DNA of 64,000 nucleotides, taken from contig NZ_AP014647.1 of assembly GCF_023167545.1 (NCBI RefSeq), positions 496,001 through 560,000 on the forward strand. Direction: 5' to 3'. Positions 1 through 8,860 of the stretch are shown in pieces. The notes under the pieces are model-generated. The model searched no databases, was not told the origin of the DNA, and was given only the letters and a program-made list of their open reading frames with translations. This DNA is from Streptococcus constellatus subsp. constellatus (GTDB lineage: Bacteria; Bacillota; Bacilli; Lactobacillales; Streptococcaceae). Each line of letters starts with the position of its first letter. Positions within the stretch are counted from its first letter, which is position 1. Position numbers and translations under genes: made by a program.

Positions 1-43
1 TTCATGTTATAATATTTTTAATAAACAAAGGGAAAGGGAAAAA

Positions 44-667
44 ATGGTTTTATCAAAAAAACGTGCACGAAAGGTGATTGAGGAGATAATTGCCCTATTT
101 CCAGATGCCAAGCCCAGCCTAAATTTTAGAAATCATTTTGAACTGCTGGTAGCGGTCATATTGTCAGCTCAAACAACAGATGCAGCGGTTAATACGGTTA
201 CACCAACCCTTTTTAAAGCTTATCCGACTCCATTAGAAATGGCTGCGGCGTCAGAAAGCGAAATTGCTAGCTATATCGCTCGTCTGGGACTGTATCGTAA
301 TAAAGCTAAATTTTTGAAAAAGTGTGCTCAGCAATTGCTCGATGACTTTGATGGTCAAGTTCCTCATACATGGGAAGAATTAAAAAGTTTGGCTGGTGTA
401 GGGCGTAAAACAGCGAATGTGGTCATGAGTGTTGGATTTGGTATTCCTGCTTTTGCAGTGGATACCCATGTGGAGCGAATCTGCAAACACCATGATATTG
501 TCAAAAAGTCAGCTACCCCGCTAGACGTTGAACAACGAGTGATGGAAGTTTTACCAAAAAGTGAATGGTTGCCTGCGCATCAGGCTATGATTTGCTTTGG
601 ACGCGAAATTTGCCATCCTAGAAATCCTAAATGCGATCAATATCCGCAGTTGTACTATTTTGATTGA
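44..667 (+). CDS. nth: Endonuclease III-type DNA glycosylase, Fe-S cluster lost
   Basis: Base-excision repair enzyme that removes oxidised pyrimidines and nicks abasic sites. The 207-residue protein has the helix-hairpin-helix LAGVGRKTANVV carrying the catalytic Lys, and the catalytic Asp in FAVDTHVERI. The C-terminal cysteines show only C-x5-C-x6-C (ICFGREICHPRNPKC), not the C-x6-C-x2-C-x5-C of the [4Fe-4S] loop, and the protein ends at once after DQYPQLYYFD; this matches streptococcal Nth proteins as I recall them. A -10 TATAAT lies at 7-12 and a GGGAAAGGG ribosome site just upstream of the ATG. It is convergent with exoA, another abasic-site enzyme. Confidence 0.93.
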   Translation: MVLSKKRARKVIEEIIALFPDAKPSLNFRNHFELLVAVILSAQTTDAAVNTVTPTLFKAYPTPLEMAAASESEIASYIARLGLYRNKAKFLKKCAQQLLDDFDGQVPHTWEELKSLAGVGRKTANVVMSVGFGIPAFAVDTHVERICKHHDIVKKSATPLDVEQRVMEVLPKSEWLPAHQAMICFGREICHPRNPKCDQYPQLYYFD

Positions 668-670
668 AAA

Positions 671-695
671 AAAAAGAGGAGAAACCTCTTTTTTT
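671..695. terminator. Bidirectional terminator between nth and exoA
   Basis: Perfect stem AAAAAGAGG / CCTCTTTTT with a short loop, A-run on the left and T-run on the right, so it can end both convergent genes. The right arm reaches the last codon of exoA. Confidence 0.8.
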
Positions 696-1521
696 ATAAC
701 TCAATTTCCAATACAATTGGTGTGTGGTCTTGCCTTGTACCTGAGTCAATCATTTCTGACTTGGTTACTTTATCTGCAATTCGATTGCTGGTCAGCCAGT
801 AATCAATTCTCCAGCCACTGTTATTGATTTTGCTGGTCTTGCTGCGTTGTGCCCACCAGCTATAAACATTTGGAATATCGCCGTGAATGTAACGGAAAGT
901 ATCAGTAAAACCACGATTTAACAGATTGGTAAATCCGGATCGTTCTTCATCTGTAAATCCAGGTGAGCGACGGTTGCTAGAAGGATGAGCGAGGTCAATC
1001 TCATTGTGGGCTACATTGTAGTCCCCTGTCGCAAGGACAGGTTTTTCTATGTCTAAAGCTGTTAGATAGTCAGCATATTTTTTGTCCCACACTTGGCGTT
1101 CTACTAGGCGTTTAAGTCCATCACCGGCATTTGGCGTATAAACTTGTGTAACGAAAAAATTGTCAAATTCCAACGTAATGATGCGCCCCTCGGAATCCAT
1201 AGTAGAAGGTGCACCGATTTCTGGGAAGGTTATTTTTGGAGATAGATTCTCTTTGTATAAAAACATAGTTCCAGCATAACCTTTACGTGCAGGTTCTATA
1301 GAAGAGCGCCATGTAGTTTCATAATGTGGGAATAATTCATCCAAAACTTTTAGATGTTTTTTAGTTGGTCCGTTAGCAGATAATTTAGTTTCCTGAATGG
1401 CGATAATATCAGCGTCTAATCCTACTAAAGTCTGTAAAACAGCCTGTGACAATTGCGCGCGTGCAGAATCGCTGGTCAAAGCTGCGTTGAGAGAGTCAAT
1501 ATTCCAAGAAATGAGTTTCAT
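694..1521 (-). CDS. exoA: Exodeoxyribonuclease III / AP endonuclease
   Basis: Endonuclease/exonuclease/phosphatase-fold AP endonuclease of 275 residues, the usual length for Gram-positive ExoA. Visible motifs are the N-terminal MKLISWNIDSLNA, the metal-binding IQETKLS, the active-site TGDYNVAHNEID, and the C-terminal SGTRQDHTPIVLEIEL with the catalytic Asp-His. It cleaves the backbone 5' of abasic sites. It is the last gene of a leftward pair with the methyltransferase-like gene and converges on nth, with which it would act in base-excision repair. Confidence 0.95.
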   Translation of the reverse strand: MKLISWNIDSLNAALTSDSARAQLSQAVLQTLVGLDADIIAIQETKLSANGPTKKHLKVLDELFPHYETTWRSSIEPARKGYAGTMFLYKENLSPKITFPEIGAPSTMDSEGRIITLEFDNFFVTQVYTPNAGDGLKRLVERQVWDKKYADYLTALDIEKPVLATGDYNVAHNEIDLAHPSSNRRSPGFTDEERSGFTNLLNRGFTDTFRYIHGDIPNVYSWWAQRSKTSKINNSGWRIDYWLTSNRIADKVTKSEMIDSGTRQDHTPIVLEIEL

Positions 1522-1605
1522 ATAGATACCTTTTCTAGATTCATTTTTTTCTATTTTACCAAAAAAAGGCTAAGCAGGCGAGTTTTGGGTTTGTCATTTT
1601 CTTTG

Positions 1606-2277
1606 TTACCATAGGAATGGAATGATTTTTGTAGTGACTTGATTTTTGTATTCTTGATAGCCTTCTAGATTCTTTTCTAAGAAAGCCTCTTCTCCTTTTA
1701 TGCGCTGGTTGATAATAGGAAGATAAAGAAGCATGACAAGGAAAGCTAAAAGTGAACCTAAAATGAGCGGAATGCTCAGAAACAGGCCAAGGGTTGCTAG
1801 ATACATAGGATGTCTGACGATTCCGTAAAGCCCAGTTGAAATGACGTTTTGCTGGTCTTGAACATCAATAATTCTAAATAAATGGTTATTTTCTCGCAGA
1901 ACTTCAGCATAGAGGAGATAGGATGCTAGAAAAATGAAACTTGCACACCATGTGATTCGGCTGGAAACTTGAAACCAAGAGAAACGATAGTCTAAACCAG
2001 CTAAGATAAAGGTAGCAAGAAAGAGTAAAGCACTCAAAAAAATGATCTGCTTTTGTTCCTTTTCTTTCTCTTTCATTTCCAGTCTTTTTCTGAGGAGGTC
2101 AGGTTTATAAAGGAACAGAAGGCTTCCAATCAAGAGCATTGGTAGAAAGACCAATCCCAAGAGAAGCCAGCCCTTCCAAAAGTCTAAACTTCCTGCTGGT
2201 ATAAAAATGAGCAAAATCAAAAACATAAGACCAGACAGGTATTTTAGAATAACTTGGCTAATAAGATGTGTTTTCAT
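1606..2277 (-). CDS. Isoprenylcysteine carboxyl methyltransferase-like membrane protein
   Basis: A 223-residue membrane protein with about five hydrophobic segments. The C-terminal half has the family signature GLYGIVRHPMYLATL, then a hydrophobic pair and EEAFLEKNLEGYQEYKNQV, as in bacterial ICMT/PEMT-type proteins that bind S-adenosylmethionine at the membrane. The substrate in streptococci is not known to me; no prenylated protein is evident nearby. The ribosome site GGAGGG lies just before the ATG. It is probably transcribed leftwards with exoA, 84 nt downstream. Confidence 0.75.
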   Translation of the reverse strand: MKTHLISQVILKYLSGLMFLILLIFIPAGSLDFWKGWLLLGLVFLPMLLIGSLLFLYKPDLLRKRLEMKEKEKEQKQIIFLSALLFLATFILAGLDYRFSWFQVSSRITWCASFIFLASYLLYAEVLRENNHLFRIIDVQDQQNVISTGLYGIVRHPMYLATLGLFLSIPLILGSLLAFLVMLLYLPIINQRIKGEEAFLEKNLEGYQEYKNQVTTKIIPFLW

Positions 2278-2301
2278 TTTTAGCCCTCCTTTGCTCCATT
2301 A

Positions 2302-2555
2302 TACTAAAAATCTGTGTAAAAATTCACTCGGAAGGCATCGATTCCTAAAAATTATTTGCAAAAATTCACTCGAAGAGCATCAAATACAAAAATTTATTTG
2401 TAAAAATTAGCTAGAAAGGCACAAATTCCATAGATTTACTTGTGAACGAGTTGTCGAATGGGAATAATTCAAAAGATTTATAGGTAAAAAGTTCGTCGAA
2501 AAGCGTGACTTCCCATAAATTATTGTCAAAAAGTTCGTCGAGAGACTGACTAAAA
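2302..2555. repeat. Degenerate 42-bp tandem repeat, about six copies
   Basis: Five consecutive units of exactly 42 bp start at 2318, 2360, 2402, 2444 and 2486, with a partial sixth at 2528 and a partial unit before 2318. Each opens with AAAAATTCACTCG or a variant (AAAAAGTTCGTCG in units five and six), and most end in an ATTTATTTGT-like stretch. Units one and two are closest, and divergence rises to the right. This fills most of the 436-bp gap between the methyltransferase gene and metG. I see no convincing gene in it; 42 bp equals 14 codons, so a short chance reading frame crosses it on the plus strand. Confidence 0.85.
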
Positions 2556-2713
2556 GCGGTTATCCTGACATTTCTAATATTTTTATCGCAGAGTAAGAAA
2601 GCGGCATTTTATTTATGTTTACTATAGGTGACTATCTTTTCGCAAACCCCGTGAAATATGATATAATGAGGTGTTATCAAAAAAGGTTTCATTCGCCTTG
2701 AAAGGATTAAAAA

Positions 2714-4711
2714 ATGACTGAAAAACAACCATTTTATATTACGACACCGATTTATTACCCATCTGGCAAGCTCCATATAGGGAGTGCTTATACGACCGTT
2801 GCTTGTGATGTCCTCGCTCGTTACAAGCGTCTCATGGGGTATGATGTTTTTTATTTGACAGGGCTTGATGAGCACGGTCAAAAGATTCAACAAAAAGCAG
2901 AAGAAGCGGGCATAACTCCTCAGAAATATGTGGATGGAATGGCAGAAGAAGTAAAAGAACTCTGGGAATTGTTGGATATCTCTTATGATCAATTTATCCG
3001 CACAACTGATGACTACCATGAAAAAGTTGTGGCAGATGTCTTTGAACGTCTCTTAGCTCAAGATGATATTTACTTGGGTGAATATTCAGGCTGGTACTCT
3101 GTTTCTGATGAAGAATTTTTCACTGAAAGTCAGTTAGAAGAAGTTTTCCGTGATGAAACTGGCAAGGTTATCGGAGGAATTGCCCCATCAGGTCACGAAG
3201 TTGAATGGGTGTCAGAAGAATCTTACTTCTTGCGTTTGGGTAAGTACGCTGACCGTTTGGTAGATTTTTTCCATGCTCATCCTGATTTTATCCAGCCAGA
3301 TGGTCGTATGAATGAAATTATCAAGAACTTTATTGAGCCCGGTTTGGAAGATTTAGCAGTTTCGCGTACCTCATTTACGTGGGGCGTTAAAGTACCTTCA
3401 AATCCTAAGCATGTGGTTTACGTATGGATTGATGCCCTTCTCAACTATGCAACAGCTCTTGGTTATGCTCAAGATGACCATGCCAACTTTGATAAGTTCT
3501 GGAATGGTACAGTCTTCCACATGGTTGGGAAAGACATTCTACGCTTCCACTCTATTTATTGGCCAATCATGCTCATGATGTTAGACTTGAAATTACCAGA
3601 ACGTCTGATTGCTCATGGTTGGTTTGTCATGAAGGACGGCAAGATGTCTAAGTCTAAAGGAAATGTCGTTTACCCAGAAATGTTGGTAGAGCGCTTTGGA
3701 CTTGATTCGCTTCGCTATTATCTCATGCGTAGTCTTCCAGTAGGTTCTGATGGCACTTTTACGCCAGAAGATTATGTTGGTCGTATCAATTATGAACTTG
3801 CCAATGACCTTGGAAATCTCCTCAACCGTACGGTTGCTATGATTAACAAGTATTTTGACGGTCAAGTGCCGATTTATAAAGAGAATGTGACAGAATTTGA
3901 TGCGGACTTGGCAGCAGTGGTAGCAGAAAATATCGCAATCTACCACAAACAGATGGATGCCGTGGATTATCCACGCGCCCTTGAAGCAGTTTGGAATATT
4001 ATTTCTCGTACTAACAAGTATATTGACGAAACAGCACCTTGGGTGTTGGCTAAAGATGAAACTAAGAAAGCTGAACTGGGTGCAGTTATGAGCCATTTGG
4101 CAGCTAGCCTGCGTGTGGTGGCTCACCTCATTCAGCCATTTATGATGACCACATCAAATGCCATCATGGAACAGCTTGGTTTGGGGGCAGATTTTGACCT
4201 AGAAAATCTAAATTTAGCAGGACTGCCAACGGGTATTAAAGTAGTTGCCAAAGGGACACCAATCTTCCCACGTCTTGATATGGACGAAGAAATTGCCTAT
4301 ATCAAAGAGCAGATGGAAAGTGGCAAGCCAGCTATTAAGAAGGAATGGAAGCCAGAAGAAATAGAACTCACACTCAACCGTAAAGAAATCAAATTTGACG
4401 ACTTTGATAAGCTGGAAATTCGTGTCGCAGAAGTCAAAGAAGTTTCTAAAGTGGAAGGGAGTGATAAATTACTCCAATTTCGCTTGGATGCTGGAGATGC
4501 AGAAGATCGTCAAATCCTCTCTGGGATTGCTAAATACTATCCAAACGAACAAGAGTTAGTCGGTAAGAAAGTACAAATCGTAGCCAACCTTAAGCCACGC
4601 AAAATGATGGGGCGTATCAGTCAAGGCATGATTCTCTCAGCCGAATATGGGGACCAATTGACCCTTCTCACAGTAGACTCAAGCGTACCAAATGGTAGTT
4701 TGATTGGGTGA
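2714..4711 (+). CDS. metG: Methionyl-tRNA synthetase
   Basis: Charges tRNA-Met with methionine. The 665 residues contain the class I HIGH-like motif ([11 protein letters not shown], about residues 17-20), the KMSKS loop ([12 protein letters not shown], about residue 300), an anticodon-binding helical domain, and a C-terminal EMAP/Trbp111-type tRNA-binding domain (from about 560, [14 protein letters not shown]). The segment that is a cysteine zinc knuckle in many relatives reads [11 protein letters not shown], so zinc is probably not bound. A -10 TATAAT lies at 2662-2667, and AAAGGAT precedes the ATG. No T-box is visible upstream. Confidence 0.97.
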   Translation: MTEKQPFYITTPIYYPSGKLHIGSAYTTVACDVLARYKRLMGYDVFYLTGLDEHGQKIQQKAEEAGITPQKYVDGMAEEVKELWELLDISYDQFIRTTDDYHEKVVADVFERLLAQDDIYLGEYSGWYSVSDEEFFTESQLEEVFRDETGKVIGGIAPSGHEVEWVSEESYFLRLGKYADRLVDFFHAHPDFIQPDGRMNEIIKNFIEPGLEDLAVSRTSFTWGVKVPSNPKHVVYVWIDALLNYATALGYAQDDHANFDKFWNGTVFHMVGKDILRFHSIYWPIMLMMLDLKLPERLIAHGWFVMKDGKMSKSKGNVVYPEMLVERFGLDSLRYYLMRSLPVGSDGTFTPEDYVGRINYELANDLGNLLNRTVAMINKYFDGQVPIYKENVTEFDADLAAVVAENIAIYHKQMDAVDYPRALEAVWNIISRTNKYIDETAPWVLAKDETKKAELGAVMSHLAASLRVVAHLIQPFMMTTSNAIMEQLGLGADFDLENLNLAGLPTGIKVVAKGTPIFPRLDMDEEIAYIKEQMESGKPAIKKEWKPEEIELTLNRKEIKFDDFDKLEIRVAEVKEVSKVEGSDKLLQFRLDAGDAEDRQILSGIAKYYPNEQELVGKKVQIVANLKPRKMMGRISQGMILSAEYGDQLTLLTVDSSVPNGSLIG

Positions 4712-4734
4712 TTTAGAAAGAATAATATTAGAAT

Positions 4735-4781
4735 AAAAAATGAATGACGGTCTTACAAATGTGATTAGTCATTCATTTTTT
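4735..4781. terminator. Bidirectional terminator between metG and the lipase-like gene
   Basis: Perfect 14-bp inverted repeat AAAAAATGAATGAC (4735-4748) and GTCATTCATTTTTT (4768-4781) between two convergent genes. Confidence 0.85.
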
Positions 4782-4800
4782 GATTAAATTAGTTAAAGTA

Positions 4801-5982
4801 CTATTCATCTTTATTTAAAAATGAAAGCCTCTCCGCCAGACTAGCCCAATTCCCTCGCATATCGGTCATAAAAGTGGCTGGATTGGGTGTTTTAAAATCA
4901 TCTATCCAAGTTTGGTAACGGATTGAAATGAGGAGCCGAGTTAAGCGGTTCAGCATTTCTTTTTCTTGTTCTGTTAGGGCTTGGGCATTTTGGACAATAG
5001 TCAGTAATTTTTTGATACTGTTGGGTTGGAAAAAATCATCAATAGATGTAATTTGAGCGTCTAAAATGAGACCGAAAAAGACATCAAAGAAATCTTTTAG
5101 ATCGTCATCTGGAACAGCATCCACCCATTCTTTTAGAGTTTTGTCTGTCTGAATGCTGTCTGGATTGAGCGTGTTAAGTAAAACAAAGTGCTTATTTTCA
5201 ATCTGCCAAGAGAAAGTGTCATGTTGAGCAATTCCACCAATGGCTACGCTTTTAACAATGTGAGCTTGTTTAGGCGTTTCCAGCATCATTCCGACGATAG
5301 AGCCCTGCGGAATGTAGCGTTTGATTTTTGAAGCAATGCTTTGATATCCCTCTGTTTCAATAATCGTATGGTTTAATCCTGGAGCATCAAAACTGTAGAT
5401 TTGCTTGATTCTATCTTGCAAAGCAGGCTCTACTTGGCTGCTAGCATAAGTCGCTAGATTACCACCTTTGGAATGTCCGGTCAAGATAAAGGTGGCTTTT
5501 GGAAATGCCTTCATAACCTTTTGAACGTAGTGCACAGCAGTTTGCTGGGCAGGGACATGTTCCATATAAGTCATATGGAAATCTTCTTTCCAGCCGATAA
5601 TGGAATCATCTGTTCCGCGAAAAGCAATGACATAGGTGTCTAAGTTAATTTTATAAACCATAGCGGCAAATTGCTTTTGCATCTCAAGATCAATATCGTT
5701 TACATAACCAAAGAGTTTGAGGTTTTTATAACGCTTCACTATAGCAGCCTGCGTCAAAAGCTTTAAGCGATGTTTGGTATTCATCAGGGAGTTTACTTCA
5801 GACATATATTGTGGTACATCAATTAAACGGATCGCTTTTTGTAGTTCAAGACTGTCCGTGACGATTGTATCGTAGTTTAAGTAAGTAATTTCGGTTAGGA
5901 GCAAAAAATCCAGCTCTGTAAAGGGCTGATCATAGATGTTATCGTATTGTATGTCTTCTAAATAGTTAAAAATATTTCCCAT
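4801..5982 (-). CDS. Lipase-like alpha/beta hydrolase (DUF2974/Mbeg1-like)
   Basis: The 393-residue soluble protein has the nucleophile elbow FILTGHSKGGNLA, as in class 3 lipase-like proteins, preceded by VIAFRGTDDSIIGW, a typical oxyanion region. No signal peptide is seen, so it is probably cytoplasmic; the substrate is unknown. I chose the start at 5982 (MGNIFNYLED) because GAAAGAGA lies seven nt upstream; the ATG two codons earlier would touch that site. A longer frame upstream reads into the promoter of the divergent response-regulator gene and is not credible. Confidence 0.78.
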   Translation of the reverse strand: MGNIFNYLEDIQYDNIYDQPFTELDFLLLTEITYLNYDTIVTDSLELQKAIRLIDVPQYMSEVNSLMNTKHRLKLLTQAAIVKRYKNLKLFGYVNDIDLEMQKQFAAMVYKINLDTYVIAFRGTDDSIIGWKEDFHMTYMEHVPAQQTAVHYVQKVMKAFPKATFILTGHSKGGNLATYASSQVEPALQDRIKQIYSFDAPGLNHTIIETEGYQSIASKIKRYIPQGSIVGMMLETPKQAHIVKSVAIGGIAQHDTFSWQIENKHFVLLNTLNPDSIQTDKTLKEWVDAVPDDDLKDFFDVFFGLILDAQITSIDDFFQPNSIKKLLTIVQNAQALTEQEKEMLNRLTRLLISIRYQTWIDDFKTPNPATFMTDMRGNWASLAERLSFLNKDE

Positions 5983-6073
5983 AGTCATTCTCTTTCGTAG
6001 ATTTACTGTTAGTATAGCATATTTCATCAAGTCTTTGTTATAATAGAAAAAGGAGACAGAAGAGAGGGATAGC

Positions 6074-6760
6074 ATGCACAAGATATTATTAGTGGAAGAC
6101 GATGCCGTCATTCGTCAACAAGTCAAAAAAATGCTGGAACAATGGGGATTTGAGGTGATTGCTGTAGAGGATTTTATGCAGGTGCTGACGATTTTTGTCA
6201 AGGAAGAACCGCATCTAGTCCTGATGGATATTGGTCTACCGTTGTTTAATGGTTATCATTGGTGCCAAGAAATTCGCAAGATTTCTAAAGTGCCTATTAT
6301 GTTTTTATCTTCACGTGATCAGGCGATGGATATTGTCATGGCGATTAACATGGGCGGAGATGATTTTGTGACGAAGCCATTTGACAATAATGTCTTGTTG
6401 GCTAAGGTTCAAGGACTCTTGCGTCGTTCGTATGAATTTGGGACAGATCAAAGTTTGTTGGAATACCATGGGGTTATTCTCAATCTCAAGTCCATGGATA
6501 TGATGTATGATGGAGAAGTGATTGCGTTAACGAAAAATGAATTTCAAATTCTGCGTGTGCTATTTGAGCATTCTGGCAGTATTGTTTCGCGTGATGATCT
6601 CATGAAAGAACTGTGGAACAGTGATTTCTTTATTGATGACAATACCTTATCAGTCAATATCGCCCGTCTGCGCAAGAAATTAGAAGATGCTGGACTGAAA
6701 AGTTTTATTGAAACCAAGAAAGGAATTGGGTACGGATTGACGAATGAATTCTCAAAATAA
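6074..6760 (+). CDS. BceR-like OmpR-family response regulator
   Basis: Receiver domain (residues 1-115) with the acidic pair ED, phosphoacceptor Asp52 (LVLMDIGLP) and Lys102 (FVTKPF), followed by an OmpR-type winged helix (about 130-225, SVNIARLRKKLED). The family pairs with intramembrane-sensing kinases and controls BceAB-type transporters that respond to cell-wall-active peptides. The gene overlaps the kinase by 17 bp. I infer that its targets are the four CTTACA-N4-TGTAAG operators at 7.7, 8.6, 14.4 and 14.7 kb, because TNACA-N4-TGTAA is the known BceR-type motif. No such site precedes this gene itself. Confidence 0.9.
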   Translation: MHKILLVEDDAVIRQQVKKMLEQWGFEVIAVEDFMQVLTIFVKEEPHLVLMDIGLPLFNGYHWCQEIRKISKVPIMFLSSRDQAMDIVMAINMGGDDFVTKPFDNNVLLAKVQGLLRRSYEFGTDQSLLEYHGVILNLKSMDMMYDGEVIALTKNEFQILRVLFEHSGSIVSRDDLMKELWNSDFFIDDNTLSVNIARLRKKLEDAGLKSFIETKKGIGYGLTNEFSK

Positions 6761-7724
6761 ATGGTTGTTTTTCAGATATTATCTGCGTTCGCGTCAATTT
6801 TCTTTTATTATTCTGCTGATATTTTATGTGATATTATTTGCTTTTAGTCTACTGTATGATGATGCGCAGGCTGTATTGTACTATGTCATGTTGATGCTGT
6901 GTTTGCTTAGCATGATTGGTCTTGTGTTTGATATTGTTAAGCACTATCAAAACTTTCGACGAGCTGCTTTATATGGCGAGGGACAAGCAGATACACCTTT
7001 AGAAGCTCTGCTATTTTCCAAAATAGAAAAATTAGAGGATGAAAAAAAGGAGCTGAAAGCGCAGGAGCGAGTTAGGCAGAATGATTTGCTGGATTATTAT
7101 ACACTTTGGGTGCATCAGATAAAAACACCAATTGCTGCTAGTAAGCTTTTGGTGCAGGATTTGGGTGAGCAAACACTGAAAAAGCAGCTGGAGCAAGAAA
7201 TTTTTAAAATCGATTCTTATACCAATCTGGTATTGCAATATTTGCGCTTGGAGAGTTTTCATGATGATTTGAGTGTCCAGAAAGAAAACATAGAGGAAAT
7301 GGTCAAGGAAGTTGTCAAAAAATATGCCATTTTCTTTATTCAGCAAGGCTTAAGTTTGGACTTGCATGATTTGAAACAAACGATTATTACGGACAAAAAA
7401 TGGTTTGTGGTGATTTTGGAGCAAATTCTCTCAAATAGTCTGAAATATACCAGTCAAGGTGGCATTGAGATTTATTTTAAAGATGATACGCTTTATCTGA
7501 AAGATACAGGTCTGGGCATTCAAAACAGTGATATTTTGCGTGTGTTTGAGCGTGGCTTCTCTGGTTATAACGGTCGTTTAACCCAGCAATCATCTGGTTT
7601 AGGACTTTACCTGTCTAAGAAGATTGCGGACGAGTTAGGACATGAACTGCACTTGCAGTCGGTTGTAGGTGAAGGGACAACTGTCATGGTTACGTTTAAA
7701 GAGCAGAAACTGCTGTTTGAATGA
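6744..7724 (+). CDS. BceS-like intramembrane-sensing histidine kinase
   Basis: The 326-residue kinase has two N-terminal membrane helices (about residues 18-38 and 45-65) joined by only a few residues, so it lacks an extracellular sensor; such kinases detect peptides through their partner ABC transporter. The phosphorylated His is His124 in WVHQIKTPIAAS, and the ATPase domain has NSLKYTSQGG, DTGLGI and SSGLGLYLSKKI. It is translationally coupled to the regulator. Partners are inferred to be one or both BceAB-like transporters downstream. Confidence 0.9.
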   Translation: MNSQNKWLFFRYYLRSRQFSFIILLIFYVILFAFSLLYDDAQAVLYYVMLMLCLLSMIGLVFDIVKHYQNFRRAALYGEGQADTPLEALLFSKIEKLEDEKKELKAQERVRQNDLLDYYTLWVHQIKTPIAASKLLVQDLGEQTLKKQLEQEIFKIDSYTNLVLQYLRLESFHDDLSVQKENIEEMVKEVVKKYAIFFIQQGLSLDLHDLKQTIITDKKWFVVILEQILSNSLKYTSQGGIEIYFKDDTLYLKDTGLGIQNSDILRVFERGFSGYNGRLTQQSSGLGLYLSKKIADELGHELHLQSVVGEGTTVMVTFKEQKLLFE

Positions 7725-7733
7725 GCTGACAAT

Positions 7734-7785
7734 CTTACAAAAGTGTAAGAAAAAACGATACAAATGAAAGGTTATGTTATGGTGG
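7734..7785 (+). promoter_or_regulatory. BceR-type operator and promoter, copy 1
   Basis: Inverted repeat CTTACA-AAAG-TGTAAG at 7734-7749, then after 27 nt a conserved block AAATGAAAGGTTATGTTATGG. It sits between the kinase and the TraX-like gene. GAAAGGTT (7766-7773) also pairs with AACCTTTC (7787-7794) before a T-run, so the promoter may double as a terminator for the two-component operon. Confidence 0.75.
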
Positions 7786-7847
7786 CAACCTTTCTTTTTT
7801 TTGTATCATAGAGTTAGAAAATAAGTTCATATTTAGGAGAAACTAAA

Positions 7848-8606
7848 ATGAAAACAAAAGGTTTAAATGCTTTTCAGCTAAAATTGTTAATGGCTTTTCT
7901 CATGGTCTTTGATCATCTGGATAAAATACCAGGTTTGTTATCGGGGGAATGGGCTGGTATTTTTCATGCTTTGACACGCTGTGTTGCGGCTTGGTTTGCT
8001 TTTGCAGCAGTGGAAGGTTTTATTTATACTCGCAGCCGTTTGCTTTACAATTTCCGTCTCTTTTCTTGGGCTGCTATTATGTTTATAGGAAATACAGTTA
8101 TCAATTTTCTTTTCCAGGCAAAAAGCGTTCAGCTCAACAATAATATTTTCTTAACCTTGGCATGTGGCGTGCTTGTGCTCAATCTTTTTTTCGGCATTTC
8201 CAAGAGTAATCATACTTATCGAATGAAAGAAAATCCTATTCGTTTTCTTCTGGGGACTCTTGTTTTGCTGGCAGCTAGTTTCATAACGGAAGGTGGCCTG
8301 CCCTTGATTCCATTTATGCTGATTACGTATATCTGTCGAGAAAAGAAAAACTTACGAAATCTGCTGTATGGTATTTTAACGCTTGCCCTATTTTGTATGA
8401 GCATTCAGATTTATCCGACATGGGTTACAACCCTCTCAATGATGCTTTATAATTCGGATTGGCTCTTTATTACAGTGCTGCCATTCATTTCGCTCTATAA
8501 TGGTGAGCGCGGTCCTGTGACTAAGTGGAGTAAATATTTCTTTTATGTATTTTACCCTACTCATCTCTGGTTGATTGCTCTGATTGCTTATCTAGTGCAA
8601 AAATGA
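7848..8606 (+). CDS. TraX-family polytopic membrane protein
   Basis: A 252-residue protein with about seven to eight hydrophobic segments and the TraX family opening (GLNAFQLKLLMAFLMVFDHL). TraX acetylates F-pilin in conjugative plasmids, and chromosomal relatives in streptococci have no proven substrate; an acyltransferase acting at the membrane is an inference. Its position directly behind BceRS and under the same operator suggests a role in envelope modification during peptide stress. The start at 7848 follows AGGAGAAACTAAA. Confidence 0.75.
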   Translation: MKTKGLNAFQLKLLMAFLMVFDHLDKIPGLLSGEWAGIFHALTRCVAAWFAFAAVEGFIYTRSRLLYNFRLFSWAAIMFIGNTVINFLFQAKSVQLNNNIFLTLACGVLVLNLFFGISKSNHTYRMKENPIRFLLGTLVLLAASFITEGGLPLIPFMLITYICREKKNLRNLLYGILTLALFCMSIQIYPTWVTTLSMMLYNSDWLFITVLPFISLYNGERGPVTKWSKYFFYVFYPTHLWLIALIAYLVQK

Positions 8607-8608
8607 AT

Positions 8609-8656
8609 CTTACAAAAATGTAAGATAAAAGCAATAAATGAAAGATTAAGTTATGG
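8609..8656 (+). promoter_or_regulatory. BceR-type operator and promoter, copy 2
   Basis: CTTACA-AAAA-TGTAAG at 8609-8624, then 26 nt later the conserved block AAATGAAAGATTAAGTTATGG. It lies directly after the TraX stop codon and drives the first peptide gene and the first BceAB-like pair. Confidence 0.78.
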
Positions 8657-8712
8657 ATGAACACCACAAGATATCTTACAATAAACTTGTCAGAAAGAAG
8701 AAGGAGCAGAAG

Positions 8713-8841
8713 ATGAGACGATTGAAAAAACAATTCAAAAGCAAAACTTCACAAGGTCAACCTAGTTTGAAAGAAATTGAACGAGCAGAATTTGGCTATG
8801 CAGTTCGTCAATCTGTTCAAACTCTCTACTTAGGATTTTAA
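8713..8841 (+). CDS. 42-residue peptide of the BceRS island, copy 1
   Basis: I do not recognise this family. I place the start at 8713 because AAGGAG lies just before it; an ATG at 8653 lies inside the operator-promoter block and is unlikely. The peptide opens with a basic stretch (MRRLKKQFKSK), continues SLKEIERAEFGYA and ends in hydrophobic YLGF. It aligns without gaps over its full 42 residues to the peptide at 14584-14712 (shared K9, S10, S18, E21-I22-E23, G28, A30, Q33, L38). It lies 19 bp before a BceA-like ATPase. It could be a secreted peptide, a signal or a transporter accessory; none is proven. Confidence 0.65.
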   Translation: MRRLKKQFKSKTSQGQPSLKEIERAEFGYAVRQSVQTLYLGF

Positions 8842-8860
8842 AATAGATAGGAGAAAAACG

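Noticed and set aside
2302..2555. The 42-bp repeats as a CRISPR array
   Set aside because: Units are contiguous without unique spacers, they are degenerate, and no cas gene is nearby.
3593..4126. Antisense frame within metG
   Set aside because: No ribosome site or promoter, and the plus-strand gene is certain.
5983..6111. Longer N-terminus for the lipase-like protein
   Set aside because: It would run across the promoter and start of the divergent response-regulator gene; the ribosome site fits 5982.
8653..8712. Longer N-terminus for the first 42-residue peptide
   Set aside because: The ATG at 8653 lies in the conserved operator-promoter block and has no ribosome site.
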